Source of the DNA: Sphingomonas sp. BGYR3
GTDB taxonomy: Bacteria; Pseudomonadota; Alphaproteobacteria; Sphingomonadales; Sphingomonadaceae
Direction: 5' to 3'
Assembly: GCF_025153455.1 (NCBI RefSeq)
Contig: NZ_JANZNT010000001.1
Coordinates: 2,118,001 to 2,182,000 of the forward strand
Length of the DNA stretch: 64,000 nucleotides
Numbering within the stretch: position 1 is the first letter of the stretch; every line of letters starts with the position of its first letter. The notes beneath the pieces are model-generated. The model did not search any database and had not been told where the DNA came from. It saw nothing but the letters and a program-made list of their open reading frames with translations. Below are positions 45,210 to 53,795 of the stretch, in pieces. Position numbers and translations under genes: made by a program.

Positions 45210-47528
45210 ATGCCCAATATCGCTGTTCTGCTCGCCTCTACCGCGCTGGTCGCATTCGCGGTGCCTGCCCATGCCCAGTCCGGCCCCAGTGCCGACCCCG
45301 AACCGGCGGCTGCCGCCGATGAAGCCGCACAGGACCAGACCGCCAGCAGCGAGATCGTCGTCACCGGACGCCGCGTTTCGACCGCCGAAACCGCGATCGG
45401 CACTGACGAGACCACCGCCACCATTTCCATCACGCGCGAGGCGCTGTTGTCCGCGCCGGCGGGCATTTCCGGCCTGAAGATGCTGGAGGGCCTGCCCGGT
45501 TTCAACGTGCAGGCGAACGATGCCCTTGGCCTCTACGAATTCGGCAATTCGGTGTTCGTGCGCGCGTTCAATTTTCAGCAGATCGGGTTCGTGCTGGACG
45601 GCGTGCCGATGGGCCGTTCGGACCAGTTCGGCGGCAGCCCCATCTTTCGCTATGTCGAAAACGAGAATCTGTCGCGCGTGACCGCCAGCCCGGGCGCAGG
45701 CGATGTATCGCTGCCCAGCTATTCCTCGCTTGGTCCCATCGTTCAGTACATCACGACCGATCCCGAAAAGGAGCTGGGCGCGGTGGCCCAGTTCACCGTC
45801 GGCGCGGACGATTTCCGGCGCGGGTTCCTGCGCCTCGACACCGGGGACGTGGGCGGATTTTCGGCCTATGCCAGCTATTCGCGGCTGGAGGCGGATGTGT
45901 GGCGCGGGCCGGGCTTTATCGAGCGCGACCATGTCGAGGCGAAGGCGCGGTATGAATTCGGGCCCCACTCACTGGCGTTCCGGTTTCTGTACAACGACTA
46001 TTTCGATTACGATTCGCCCGCCATTTCGATCGCGCAATATGAGGGGACGGCCGGCGATGCGTTCGGCCGGTCGGGCCGCTATTTTGCGTATCTGGGCGAG
46101 GTGCCAGACCTGCCGGTGACGACGCCCGGCATCCGTTATTCCAACACCCTGTATAACCAGTATTTCAAGCAGGCGGTCAATTCGCGGACCGATTACCTGT
46201 ACAGCCTGCACGGCGATTTCGAGCTGACCCCCGGATTTACGTTCAGCCCGACACTCTATTACGAGGACAAGCAGGGTTATGGCGTGTCGCCAGAGGCCTA
46301 TGCCACGTCCATCGCCGCCTATAACGCGCAGCGGCTGATCGTGCCCGGCCTGACCGCGCCCAAGGGGCTGCAATACGGCCTGTCGACGATCGAGGGCGAA
46401 CGGTACGGCATGGTCGGCAATTTCAATGCAGAGCTGGGCGTCCATGCGCTGCAATTCGGTTTCTGGGCCGAGAATGACGATTATCACCGGACGCAGGACC
46501 GGTTCAATCACGCCGACGGCAATCCCGATGGCGACCCGTTGCTGAACGAACCCGTGCATCGCCAGCGCGATTACCGGTCAAAGCGCGAGACGTTTCAGTA
46601 TCATGCCAAGCTGACGTTCAAGCTGCTGGACGAGGCGCTGAAGCTCGACCTGGGTTTCAAAGGCACGATGATCGATTATGCCATCGCCGGATATCGCAAC
46701 CCCGGCGATTATATCGCCCGCCGGACGCCGCGGATCACCGACAATTACGAGGACCTGTTCCTGCCGCAGGTCGGCCTGGTGTTCGATATCACCGACCGCG
46801 AACAGATCTTTGCCAGCTATTCCGAGAACCTGGCGTTGCCGCGCGGCGCAGACGACATTTTTTCCGCCGCCAGCCCGCTGGCGCCCGGCCCGTTGCCGGA
46901 AACCGCAAAGAACGCCGAACTGGGGTTCCGCACCAACCGGCAGATGTTCAACGCATCACTGGCGCTGTTCTATACCCGGTTCGACAACCGGCTGCAGTCC
47001 TTTGCAGCGCCAGTGCCGGGATCGCCGCAGCTGGAGACGTTTTTCCAGAATGTCGGCGCAGTCGAAAGCTATGGCGCGGAGCTTTCCGGCATCGTGAAGC
47101 CGTCGAGCTTTTTCTACGTCAACGCCAACGTCACGTATAACATCGCCAAGTTCAAGGACAGCTATTCCAGTCTGGCCATTGCGGGCAACCGGGTGCCGGA
47201 CAATGCCGACTGGCTGATCCAGGCGGGCGTGACGGTGGAGCCTGCCGACTGGATCGTCGCCAATTTCAGCGGGCGATACCTGTCCAGTCGCTACACCAAT
47301 TTCATCAACACGCAGGAACTGCCCGGCTACACGATCTTCAACGCCTATGTTGACCTGGGCGAGGGCATCGATGTCGGGCCGTTCAAGGCGATCCGGTTGC
47401 GCGCCAATGTCGATAACATCTTCAACAAGGATTATCTGGGCACGATCAACGTATCGACCAACGGGCTGGCGACGTTCCGGCCCGGCCCCGACCGGACGTG
47501 GCAGCTGAGCTTGCGCGCCGAAATCTGA
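45210..47528 (+). CDS. TonB-dependent outer-membrane receptor
   Basis: A 772-residue outer-membrane receptor. The signal peptide ends AVPAHAQS (about 22). A TonB-box-like SSEIVVTGRRV lies near residue 47. The plug domain spans about 65-190, with MLEGLPGFNVQANDALGLYE and GFVLDGVPMGRSDQFGG. The barrel ends in TWQLSLRAEI. The ligand is unknown. A secreted M19 dipeptidase follows 65 bases downstream on the same strand, which would fit peptide or siderophore-peptide use. That link is inference. The 222-base region before it shows no riboswitch I can name. Confidence 0.9.
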   Translation: MPNIAVLLASTALVAFAVPAHAQSGPSADPEPAAAADEAAQDQTASSEIVVTGRRVSTAETAIGTDETTATISITREALLSAPAGISGLKMLEGLPGFNVQANDALGLYEFGNSVFVRAFNFQQIGFVLDGVPMGRSDQFGGSPIFRYVENENLSRVTASPGAGDVSLPSYSSLGPIVQYITTDPEKELGAVAQFTVGADDFRRGFLRLDTGDVGGFSAYASYSRLEADVWRGPGFIERDHVEAKARYEFGPHSLAFRFLYNDYFDYDSPAISIAQYEGTAGDAFGRSGRYFAYLGEVPDLPVTTPGIRYSNTLYNQYFKQAVNSRTDYLYSLHGDFELTPGFTFSPTLYYEDKQGYGVSPEAYATSIAAYNAQRLIVPGLTAPKGLQYGLSTIEGERYGMVGNFNAELGVHALQFGFWAENDDYHRTQDRFNHADGNPDGDPLLNEPVHRQRDYRSKRETFQYHAKLTFKLLDEALKLDLGFKGTMIDYAIAGYRNPGDYIARRTPRITDNYEDLFLPQVGLVFDITDREQIFASYSENLALPRGADDIFSAASPLAPGPLPETAKNAELGFRTNRQMFNASLALFYTRFDNRLQSFAAPVPGSPQLETFFQNVGAVESYGAELSGIVKPSSFFYVNANVTYNIAKFKDSYSSLAIAGNRVPDNADWLIQAGVTVEPADWIVANFSGRYLSSRYTNFINTQELPGYTIFNAYVDLGEGIDVGPFKAIRLRANVDNIFNKDYLGTINVSTNGLATFRPGPDRTWQLSLRAEI

Positions 47529-47593
47529 CCCATCATGCTGGCAGCCGGGGGAGCGATCGTCCGGCTGCCCGATGCTTTCCGGAGGTTCCCCCG

Positions 47594-48820
47594 ATGCCAC
47601 CCATTCGCGCGCTTGCCCTGTTCCTGCTGGCCGGCACGGCGGTGCCGCTGCACGCGCAGGACGCACCCCGTGTCGATCGCAAGGCGGCGGCGCTGCATCA
47701 GAGCATCCTGACGCTCGATTCGCACCTCGATACGCCCGCCAGCCTCGACCTGCCCGGCTGGTCGATTTTGGACGAGCATGAGGTGCACGACGATTATACC
47801 CAGGTCGATTTGCCGCGGATGAAAGCCGGCGGCCTGGATGGCGGGTTATGGGCGATCTATACCCCGCAAGGGCCGCTGACGCCGGAGGGGTATCAGCAAT
47901 CGCGCAATTTTGCGGTGATGCGCGGGCTTTCCATTCACAAGATGGTCGCGGCCAGCCCCGGCGATTTTGCGCTGGCGACAAAGGCCGCCGATGCCGCGCC
48001 GATCGCGAAGGCGGGCAAGCGCGTCGTCTATCTGTCGATGGAAAACGCCTATCCGCTGGGCGAGGACCTGAGCCTGATCGACCTGTTCCAGAAGATGGAC
48101 GTGCGGGTGATCGGGTTTACCCATTTCGCGCACAACCAGTTCGGCGACAGTTCGACCGACCCCAGCAAGGCGCCGAAATGGGGCGGGCTGTCGCCGCTGG
48201 GCAAGCAGTTGCTGGCGGAGATGAACCGGCGCGGGATCGTGCCCGACCTGTCGCACAGCGCCGATTCGACGCTGGACGATGCGCTGGCCCTGTCGACCGC
48301 GCCGCTGATCCTGACCCATTCGGGGTGCAAGGCGATTTACGACCATCCCCGCAATGTCGACGATGCGCGGCTGAAGGCGCTGGCGGCCAAGGGCGGGGTC
48401 ATTCAGATGAATGCCTATGGCGGGTATCTGCGCGCGCTGAAGCCCAATCCGGAGCGGGACGCGGCGCTGCGGGCGCTGCGCGAGGCGATGCCGCGCGGCG
48501 AGATGACGGCGGCGCAGCGGGCGGAGATGCTGGCCAAGCGACGGGAGATCGACGCGAAATATCCGGCGGACGAGGCGAGTTTCGAGGATTTCCTGGCGCA
48601 TCTGTTCCATGCGCTGAAGCTGGTCGGGCCGGACCATGTCGGCATTGGCCTCGACTGGGACGGGGGCGGCGGCACCCGGGGGATGCAGGATATCCGCGCG
48701 CTGCCCCGCATTACCGAGGCGCTGGTCAAGGCCGGTTACAGCGAGGCGGATATCGAGAAGATCTGGTCGGGCAACATGCTGCGTGTCTTAAAGGCGGCGG
48801 AGGACGCGGCGGCAAAGTGA
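47594..48820 (+). CDS. Secreted M19-family (membrane/renal-type) dipeptidase
   Basis: Zinc dipeptidase of 408 residues with a signal peptide (ALALFLLAGTAVPLHAQ-DA). The metal ligands of the family are visible: LDSHLDTP (HxD), the bridging Glu in SMENAYPLG, and His in LSHSADSTL and LTHSGCKAI. The C-terminal Asp region is GIGLDWDGGGG. GGAGG lies 8 bases before ATG 47594, so earlier in-frame ATG codons inside the receptor gene are not used. It probably acts in the periplasm on dipeptides imported by the receptor encoded before it. Confidence 0.92.
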   Translation: MPPIRALALFLLAGTAVPLHAQDAPRVDRKAAALHQSILTLDSHLDTPASLDLPGWSILDEHEVHDDYTQVDLPRMKAGGLDGGLWAIYTPQGPLTPEGYQQSRNFAVMRGLSIHKMVAASPGDFALATKAADAAPIAKAGKRVVYLSMENAYPLGEDLSLIDLFQKMDVRVIGFTHFAHNQFGDSSTDPSKAPKWGGLSPLGKQLLAEMNRRGIVPDLSHSADSTLDDALALSTAPLILTHSGCKAIYDHPRNVDDARLKALAAKGGVIQMNAYGGYLRALKPNPERDAALRALREAMPRGEMTAAQRAEMLAKRREIDAKYPADEASFEDFLAHLFHALKLVGPDHVGIGLDWDGGGGTRGMQDIRALPRITEALVKAGYSEADIEKIWSGNMLRVLKAAEDAAAK

Positions 48821-48824
48821 CCGG

Positions 48825-50225
48825 TCAGGGGTGCAGGGTGGCCCAGGCTGCCCGCACCTGATCGGCGAACCACGCCTCGCTGCCCAGCGTGCCGAACACC
48901 GGCTGGATGGCGAGCGCGGCGGCGACCGGATCGGCATTGGTCCCGGCACTTCGCAGCTGATCCGCCAGCGGATCGTTGACGAACGGGCCGGAGAGGTGGG
49001 CGATCCACGCCGCAACGCCCAGCGCACAGGCAGGGGATGGCTGGTCCGCGCCATGGCGATCGACGATGGTGCCGATCAGCCGCTGAGGCAGTTTCTGCGA
49101 TCCGTCCATCGCGATCTGTGCCAGCCGGTGCTGAAGCGCGCTGTTGTCGAACCGTTCGCGCAGCGCGGCGGCATAGGCGACGGGATCAAGGCCCGGCACG
49201 TCGCCGACGGTTGCCGCCGCCTCTGCCATCTGCGCCTCCACTGTGGCGCGGATCGCGGGGTCGGCCATCGCCTCGTGAACGAACGCCAGCCCCTTGGCGA
49301 GGCCCAGATAGGCGAGCGTCGAATGGGCGCCGTTCAGCATCCGCAGCTTGGCAAATTCGAACGGGCGGACATCGCCGACCAGTTGCGCGCCATGCGCCTC
49401 ATAAGGGGGGCGGCCCGCGGCGAACGCATCCTCGATCACCCATTGGGTAAAGGGTTCCGCCTTCACCATCGCGCGGTCATCGGCGCCGATCCGGTCGGCC
49501 AGCGCCGCGATGTCGGCATCGGTCGTCGCCGGAACGATCCGGTCGACCATCGTCGCTGGAAACGCGCAGGTTCCGGCGATCCAGTCGGCGAGCGCGGGAT
49601 CAGTCAGCGCGGCCAGGGCCGTTACCGCACCGCGCAGCACCGCGCCATTATGCGGCAGATTGTCGCAACTCATCAGCGTGAGCGGCCCTGTGCCGGCGGC
49701 AAAGCGGCGGGCCAGGCCAGCCACGATGAAACCGATGGCGCTGCGCGGCCGGTCCGGATGCGCCAGGTCATGGACGATATCGGGATGATCGCGGTTGAGT
49801 TCGCCAGAGGCGGGATCGTGGCAATAGCCCTTTTCCGTGATGGTCAGGCCGACGATTCGCGTGGCGGGTGCGGCGATGGCGGCGATGACCGATTCGGGAT
49901 CCTCCGGCGCGACGAGCACGCCTGCGACCGATCCGACGATACGATCCGCCGTCCGGTCCCCATCCCGCACCACCAGGGTGAACAGGCCGTCCTGCGGCGC
50001 CAGTTGATCCCTGACGCCTGCCGAGCGGAGCGAAACGCCAAGGATGCGCCAGTCACCAGCACCGGCGGCGATGGCATCATCGGCATAGACCGCCTGATGC
50101 GCCCGGTGGAACGCACCGATGCCCAGATGGACGATGCCGACCCCGATGGTGCCGGGATCATAGCCGGGGCGGCGAACGGCGGCGGGCAGGGTGGCAAGCG
50201 CGGCGAGCGACAGACGGCTGGTCAT
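48825..50225 (-). CDS. Mannitol dehydrogenase family oxidoreductase (MDH/fructuronate reductase type)
   Basis: NAD-dependent polyol or hexuronate dehydrogenase of 466 residues, normal for the long-chain family. The nucleotide fold is at the N-terminus (IVHLGIGAFHRAHQAVYADD). The catalytic Lys-x5-Asn-x2-His stretch is FAKLRMLNGAHSTLAYLG (about residue 290). I cannot separate mannitol 2-dehydrogenase from fructuronate or tagaturonate reductase by sequence reading. It stands alone, convergent with the dipeptidase gene (4-base gap). Confidence 0.88.
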   Translation of the reverse strand: MTSRLSLAALATLPAAVRRPGYDPGTIGVGIVHLGIGAFHRAHQAVYADDAIAAGAGDWRILGVSLRSAGVRDQLAPQDGLFTLVVRDGDRTADRIVGSVAGVLVAPEDPESVIAAIAAPATRIVGLTITEKGYCHDPASGELNRDHPDIVHDLAHPDRPRSAIGFIVAGLARRFAAGTGPLTLMSCDNLPHNGAVLRGAVTALAALTDPALADWIAGTCAFPATMVDRIVPATTDADIAALADRIGADDRAMVKAEPFTQWVIEDAFAAGRPPYEAHGAQLVGDVRPFEFAKLRMLNGAHSTLAYLGLAKGLAFVHEAMADPAIRATVEAQMAEAAATVGDVPGLDPVAYAAALRERFDNSALQHRLAQIAMDGSQKLPQRLIGTIVDRHGADQPSPACALGVAAWIAHLSGPFVNDPLADQLRSAGTNADPVAAALAIQPVFGTLGSEAWFADQVRAAWATLHP

Positions 50226-50278
50226 GCCACGCGCTTAGTCGGCATGGTTTGCCATTACCAGCAAGGATGGGGCAAAAA

Positions 50279-50354
50279 TGGTGCCCGAGGGCGGGATCGA
50301 ACCACCGACACTACGATTTTCAGTCGTATGCTCTACCAACTGAGCTACTCGGGC
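50279..50354 (-). tRNA. tRNA-Phe (GAA), with encoded CCA
   Basis: Read on the minus strand it folds fully. The acceptor stem is GCCCGAG/CTCGGGC with discriminator A and CCA encoded. The D-arm is GCTC/GAGC, the anticodon stem TACGA/TCGTA with loop CTGAAAA (anticodon GAA), the variable loop has 5 bases, and the T-arm loop is TTCGATC. The 76 bases include CCA. It lies downstream of yacG on the same strand. Confidence 0.97.
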
Positions 50355-50385
50355 ACGCCGGGCTTTCGACCGGAGAGCGGGCCTC

Positions 50386-50595
50386 TTAGTCGGGGTCGTC
50401 GCCCCTGTCCAGCCCGCTTCGTTCATTCGCGATTTCGTCCGGATCGGCAAGGCGGCCGGGCAGGCGATACCCTTCGCCCAACCAGTTGAGCAGATCGCGG
50501 TCCTTGCATCCGCGCGAGCAGAACGGCCCGTGTTCGCGGGTGAGGACAGGCTTGCCGCAAAGCGGGCAGGGATCAGGCGTGGCGGGGCTGGACAT
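50386..50595 (-). CDS. yacG: YacG-type zinc-finger protein (DNA gyrase inhibitor family)
   Basis: A 69-residue protein with a four-Cys zinc finger, CPLCGKPVL and PFCSRGCKDRDLLNWLGEGY. In E. coli YacG binds GyrB and blocks gyrase. The acidic C-terminal tail follows the finger. The gene overlaps the end of the RNase E/G-like gene by 23 bases, and the tRNA-Phe gene follows 31 bases later. Confidence 0.93.
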   Translation of the reverse strand: MSSPATPDPCPLCGKPVLTREHGPFCSRGCKDRDLLNWLGEGYRLPGRLADPDEIANERSGLDRGDDPD

Positions 50596-51556
50596 GGCCG
50601 CCGGATATGCGAAGCGCCGGATCGGGTTGCAAGGTCACCGGCGCGCCCAGCCGCGCGGCGAGGCGGTCGGTCCAGCCCGGATTGGCGGCGATGGCGGCCA
50701 CGACATCGGGATGCGCGGCGATCAGCCGTTCGCCATGGCCGATGCTGCGTTCGGCACGGCGAATCAGCGCGCGCGCAGCCCATGCGGCGGGATCGAGCGC
50801 GTAAAGTTCGGGCAGGGACAGCCGCTCGCGCCGCCGGACGATCTGGACAAAGCCGAACCCGTTGACGGCGGTTCGTTCGAACGGCGGCGGTACGGTTTGA
50901 TCCAGCGCCTCTGCCATGGCGATGCGGGCGGCTTTGTCCTCGACAGTGGGCAGGTCGATGCCGATGGACCCGGCGATGTCGAGCCGCCGGATCGCCGCGC
51001 CGGCGGCGCGCGCAGCGGCCATGCCAAGGTCAAGCGGGGCAAGTTCGCCATCGGCATCAAACAGCGTCATGGCAGGGGTTGGGTGGATCGACAGCGATCC
51101 GCCGGCAAAGCGGATCAGGCCGGTTTCCGCTTCCTCCAGCACCTCGCTCCAGCCCGCCTGCTCGAACGGGTCCGGCCCGAATCGGGGCGGCACGCGCGCG
51201 CCGGGCAGGCGATCGGCCAGGGTGGGGGCGGGGCCGACCACGGCGTCATGGGCCGCCGGGCGCGCACGGGCACGCTTTGGCTTGCCGGGTTCTGGCGTGG
51301 CGGGGCGCGTGATTTCGATGCGGCACATCGCGCCCTGGGTGATGCCGGGGGGCAGCGGGCTGACCAGCGCCTGGCCATCCGCCCATTCGACGATCCCCTG
51401 ATTGCGGGCGGGGATGCGCCGGACCAGCCGGGCGTCGATCACCGTCCCGGCGGTCAGCCCGCCGTCTGGTTCGATGCGTGCTTCAAGGATGCGGTCGCCG
51501 CCGATCAGGATCGCGCGGGTTTCCCCGATCCCGCGTTCGACCCACCAGTCAGCCAA
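50573..51556 (-). CDS. RNase E/G family protein (TTG start)
   Basis: A 327-residue protein resembling the RNase E/G N-terminal catalytic region. The N-terminus (ADWWVERGIGETRAILIGG) and S1-like GTVIDARLVRRIPARNQG are family-like, as is the late IDLPTVEDKAARIAMAEALD acidic stretch with VNGFGFVQIVRRRERLSL. It is shorter than E. coli RNase G (489). I place the start at TTG 51556, overlapping the maf stop by 8 bases, because longer readings run out of frame over maf. Start and exact activity remain uncertain. Confidence 0.8.
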   Translation of the reverse strand: MADWWVERGIGETRAILIGGDRILEARIEPDGGLTAGTVIDARLVRRIPARNQGIVEWADGQALVSPLPPGITQGAMCRIEITRPATPEPGKPKRARARPAAHDAVVGPAPTLADRLPGARVPPRFGPDPFEQAGWSEVLEEAETGLIRFAGGSLSIHPTPAMTLFDADGELAPLDLGMAAARAAGAAIRRLDIAGSIGIDLPTVEDKAARIAMAEALDQTVPPPFERTAVNGFGFVQIVRRRERLSLPELYALDPAAWAARALIRRAERSIGHGERLIAAHPDVVAAIAANPGWTDRLAARLGAPVTLQPDPALRISGGHVQPRHA

Positions 51557-52118
51557 AGCGATAGCCGCTGGCTTCCAGCAAGGCGCGGGTTTCGAACAGG
51601 GGCAGGCCGACGACGCCGGAATGGCTGCCCGACAGGAAGCGGACCAGCGCCTCTGCCCGTCCCTGAATGGCGTAGCCGCCTGCCTTGCCCCAGCCCTCGC
51701 CACTGGCGAGATACCAGTCGATTTCAGCTGCGCTCAGCCGCTTGAAGGCAACGATGCTGTCGGTCAGCCGCGTGCGGGCGCGGCCGTCGCGGTCGATCAC
51801 GCAGACGCCCGACCAGACATGATGGCGGCGGCCGGACATCAGCTCCAGCATCCGGCGATGATCGTCGGCATCGGCAGGCTTGTTAAGGATGCGGCGACCG
51901 ACCGAGACTGTGGTGTCGCCGGCGATGACGATTTCATCCGCCTCACGCGGGACGGCGCGGGCCTTTTCTTCGGCAAGACGGGTTGCATAGACGCGAGGAA
52001 GCTCGCCCTTTCGCGGTTCCTCGTCAATATCGGGTCCGACGACCCGGTCCGGCGTCACGCCGATGCGCTCAAGCAGCTGCAACCGGCGGGGCGAAGTGGA
52101 GGCGAGCACAAGCCGCAC
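51549..52118 (-). CDS. maf: Maf-family nucleotide pyrophosphatase
   Basis: Maf proteins hydrolyse non-canonical nucleoside triphosphates (such as dTTP/UTP or m7GTP), acting as house-cleaning enzymes and septum-related factors. The 189 residues include LASTSPRRLQLLERIG, AGDTTVSVGRRILNKP, and SGRRHHVWSGV. It is 23 bases downstream of infA and overlaps the RNase E/G-type gene. The subfamily is not clear from reading alone. Confidence 0.93.
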   Translation of the reverse strand: MRLVLASTSPRRLQLLERIGVTPDRVVGPDIDEEPRKGELPRVYATRLAEEKARAVPREADEIVIAGDTTVSVGRRILNKPADADDHRRMLELMSGRRHHVWSGVCVIDRDGRARTRLTDSIVAFKRLSAAEIDWYLASGEGWGKAGGYAIQGRAEALVRFLSGSHSGVVGLPLFETRALLEASGYRFG

Positions 52119-52141
52119 GGGACCGAAGCCTCAGGCGGGAA

Positions 52142-52390
52142 TCAGGACGACGGGCCGGGGCCGCCGCGACCGGGCATGAAGCGATAGGTGATGCGGCCCT
52201 TGGTCAGGTCATACGGCGTCAGTTCGACCAGCACCTCGTCACCGACCAGCACGCGGATGCGATTCTTGCGCATCTTGCCGGCGGTGTGGCCCAGAATCTC
52301 GTGATCGTTTTCCAGGCGGACCCGGAACATGGCGTTGGGCAACAGCTCAACGACCTGTCCGCGCATCTCAAGCAGTTCTTCCTTGGCCAA
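52142..52390 (-). CDS. infA: Translation initiation factor IF-1 (TTG start)
   Basis: Small OB-fold protein that blocks the ribosomal A-site at initiation. The 82 residues read [20 protein letters not shown] and continue in the standard IF-1 pattern ([32 protein letters not shown]), with a Gly/Pro/Ser tail about ten residues longer than in E. coli. The codon at 52388-52390 is TTG. GAGGA lies 6 bases before it. No in-frame ATG would keep the conserved N-terminus. Confidence 0.96.
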   Translation of the reverse strand: MAKEELLEMRGQVVELLPNAMFRVRLENDHEILGHTAGKMRKNRIRVLVGDEVLVELTPYDLTKGRITYRFMPGRGGPGPSS

Positions 52391-52408
52391 AAATCGTCCT
52401 CAGTCGTT

Positions 52409-52466
52409 CGAAAATAAAGGTGGACGGCCCATAAGCCCGAATCGGGCAAAAGGAAAGCCGTCCACC
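52409..52466 (-). terminator. Bipartite hairpin terminator between PepSY gene and infA
   Basis: On the minus strand a perfect 10-bp outer stem (52466-52457 with 52428-52419) encloses a second small hairpin (GCCCG/CGGGC at 52435-52447) and is followed by TTTATTTT. It sits right after the PepSY/TonB-receptor genes and only about 20-30 bases before the infA start. Confidence 0.8.
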
Positions 52467-52478
52467 GGGCGGTTCGGC

Positions 52479-53795
52479 TCAAGCGATCCGCGCCCGCCGC
52501 CACAGCGGCAGCGCCAGCCGGTCGATCACCGCCAGGACGACGAGCGATGCGCCGAGCAGCGGCAGAAAGATCGCCAGCACCAGCGTGATGACAGCGACGC
52601 CGCGCATCCGCACCGGATTGCGCGGGGCGGGCGGCGCGCCCAGCTGGCCCGTCGGGCGCCTGCGCCACCACATCAGCGTGCCGGATACCGCCAGCACGAT
52701 CAGGGCAAGCGCGGTCAGGACGCCGATCGCCTGGTTGATCCAGCCCAGCCATTGCCCCTCATGCCAGGCAATGCCGATGCTGACCGCGCGGTCGATGGGA
52801 TGCTGATCGGCAAAGCTGCTGCGCGCGACGGCCGTGCCGGTTGCGGCATCATATTCGACGGTGCGGATTTCCGGCCGGTCCTGCGTTTCGCTGGTCAGGC
52901 GCCAGTTGGGGCCGTTGGGCGGGCCAAAGCGCATCGGCGCGTTGGGCGGCAACAGGATGGCGGGATGGGGCATCCCCTCCCCCCGGGCGCGAGCGACGAT
53001 GGCGGTCAGCGATTGCTGTTCGACAGGGGCCTTTGCCGGGGCGGCGGCGGCGCGCAGCATCGCTTCATGGTCATGATCGCCGTGCAGGTCGTCTCCCCCT
53101 TCCCATTGCTGCGCCTGTTTCACCCATCCCATTTCCGCCCGCACGGCGCGGAACGCCGTCGCCCATGCCTCTGTCCAGGGCAGGGCGGTGAACAGGAGGA
53201 TGAGGGCAAGGCCAGCGACCCAGAATCCGGTAACGGCATGCAGATCGCGCAGCAGCGTGCGGCCGCCCAGGTGCAGGCGCGGCCAGACAACGCCCGCCGC
53301 GCCGCGCCCGCGCGGCCACCAGAGGTAGAGGCCCGTCAGGACCATGACGATTGCCCAGCTGCCCGCCAGTTCGACCAGCAATCGCCCGCCCGTGCCGATC
53401 ATCAGCGTGCCGTGAATGCGCGAGACGATGGCGCTGATCCGGTCGGCCGGGGCCATCGCGCCCGCCACGCGTCCGTCCGGCGCGACATAGACGTTGCGGA
53501 TGCCGCCGCCCGGAAGGTCGAGCTGGATCATGGCAGCATCGCCCGGTGCCTGGGGCAGGCGATAATGGCGGATGCGCGCGCCCGGATTGGCGGCCAGCGC
53601 GGCGCGGGCCTGATCGTCCGGGCTGGCGGTTTGCGGGACCGGCATCGCCAGCCATTCGCGTTCCTGCCACCGGTCCAGCTGCGGCTTGAACAGAAAGACC
53701 GCGCCCGTCACCGACAGCATCAGGATGAAGGGCACGACGAACAGCCCGGCATAGAAATGCCAGCGCCAGATCGTGCGATAGAGGCCCGCGCCCAT
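52479..53795 (-). CDS. PepSY-associated membrane protein (iron/copper uptake type)
   Basis: A 438-residue inner-membrane protein with four helices: IWRWHFYAGLFVVPFILMLS, then SWAIVMVLTGLYLWWPRG, FWVAGLALILLFTALPW, and C-terminal helices around LTALALIVLAVSGTLMWW. It is a PepSY_TM-type protein (PiuB-like) with extracytoplasmic PepSY regions. Such proteins often reduce or release metal from siderophore complexes. The ATG overlaps the stop of the TonB receptor gene (TGATG at 53795), so both are made together. Confidence 0.88.
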   Translation of the reverse strand: MGAGLYRTIWRWHFYAGLFVVPFILMLSVTGAVFLFKPQLDRWQEREWLAMPVPQTASPDDQARAALAANPGARIRHYRLPQAPGDAAMIQLDLPGGGIRNVYVAPDGRVAGAMAPADRISAIVSRIHGTLMIGTGGRLLVELAGSWAIVMVLTGLYLWWPRGRGAAGVVWPRLHLGGRTLLRDLHAVTGFWVAGLALILLFTALPWTEAWATAFRAVRAEMGWVKQAQQWEGGDDLHGDHDHEAMLRAAAAPAKAPVEQQSLTAIVARARGEGMPHPAILLPPNAPMRFGPPNGPNWRLTSETQDRPEIRTVEYDAATGTAVARSSFADQHPIDRAVSIGIAWHEGQWLGWINQAIGVLTALALIVLAVSGTLMWWRRRPTGQLGAPPAPRNPVRMRGVAVITLVLAIFLPLLGASLVVLAVIDRLALPLWRRARIA

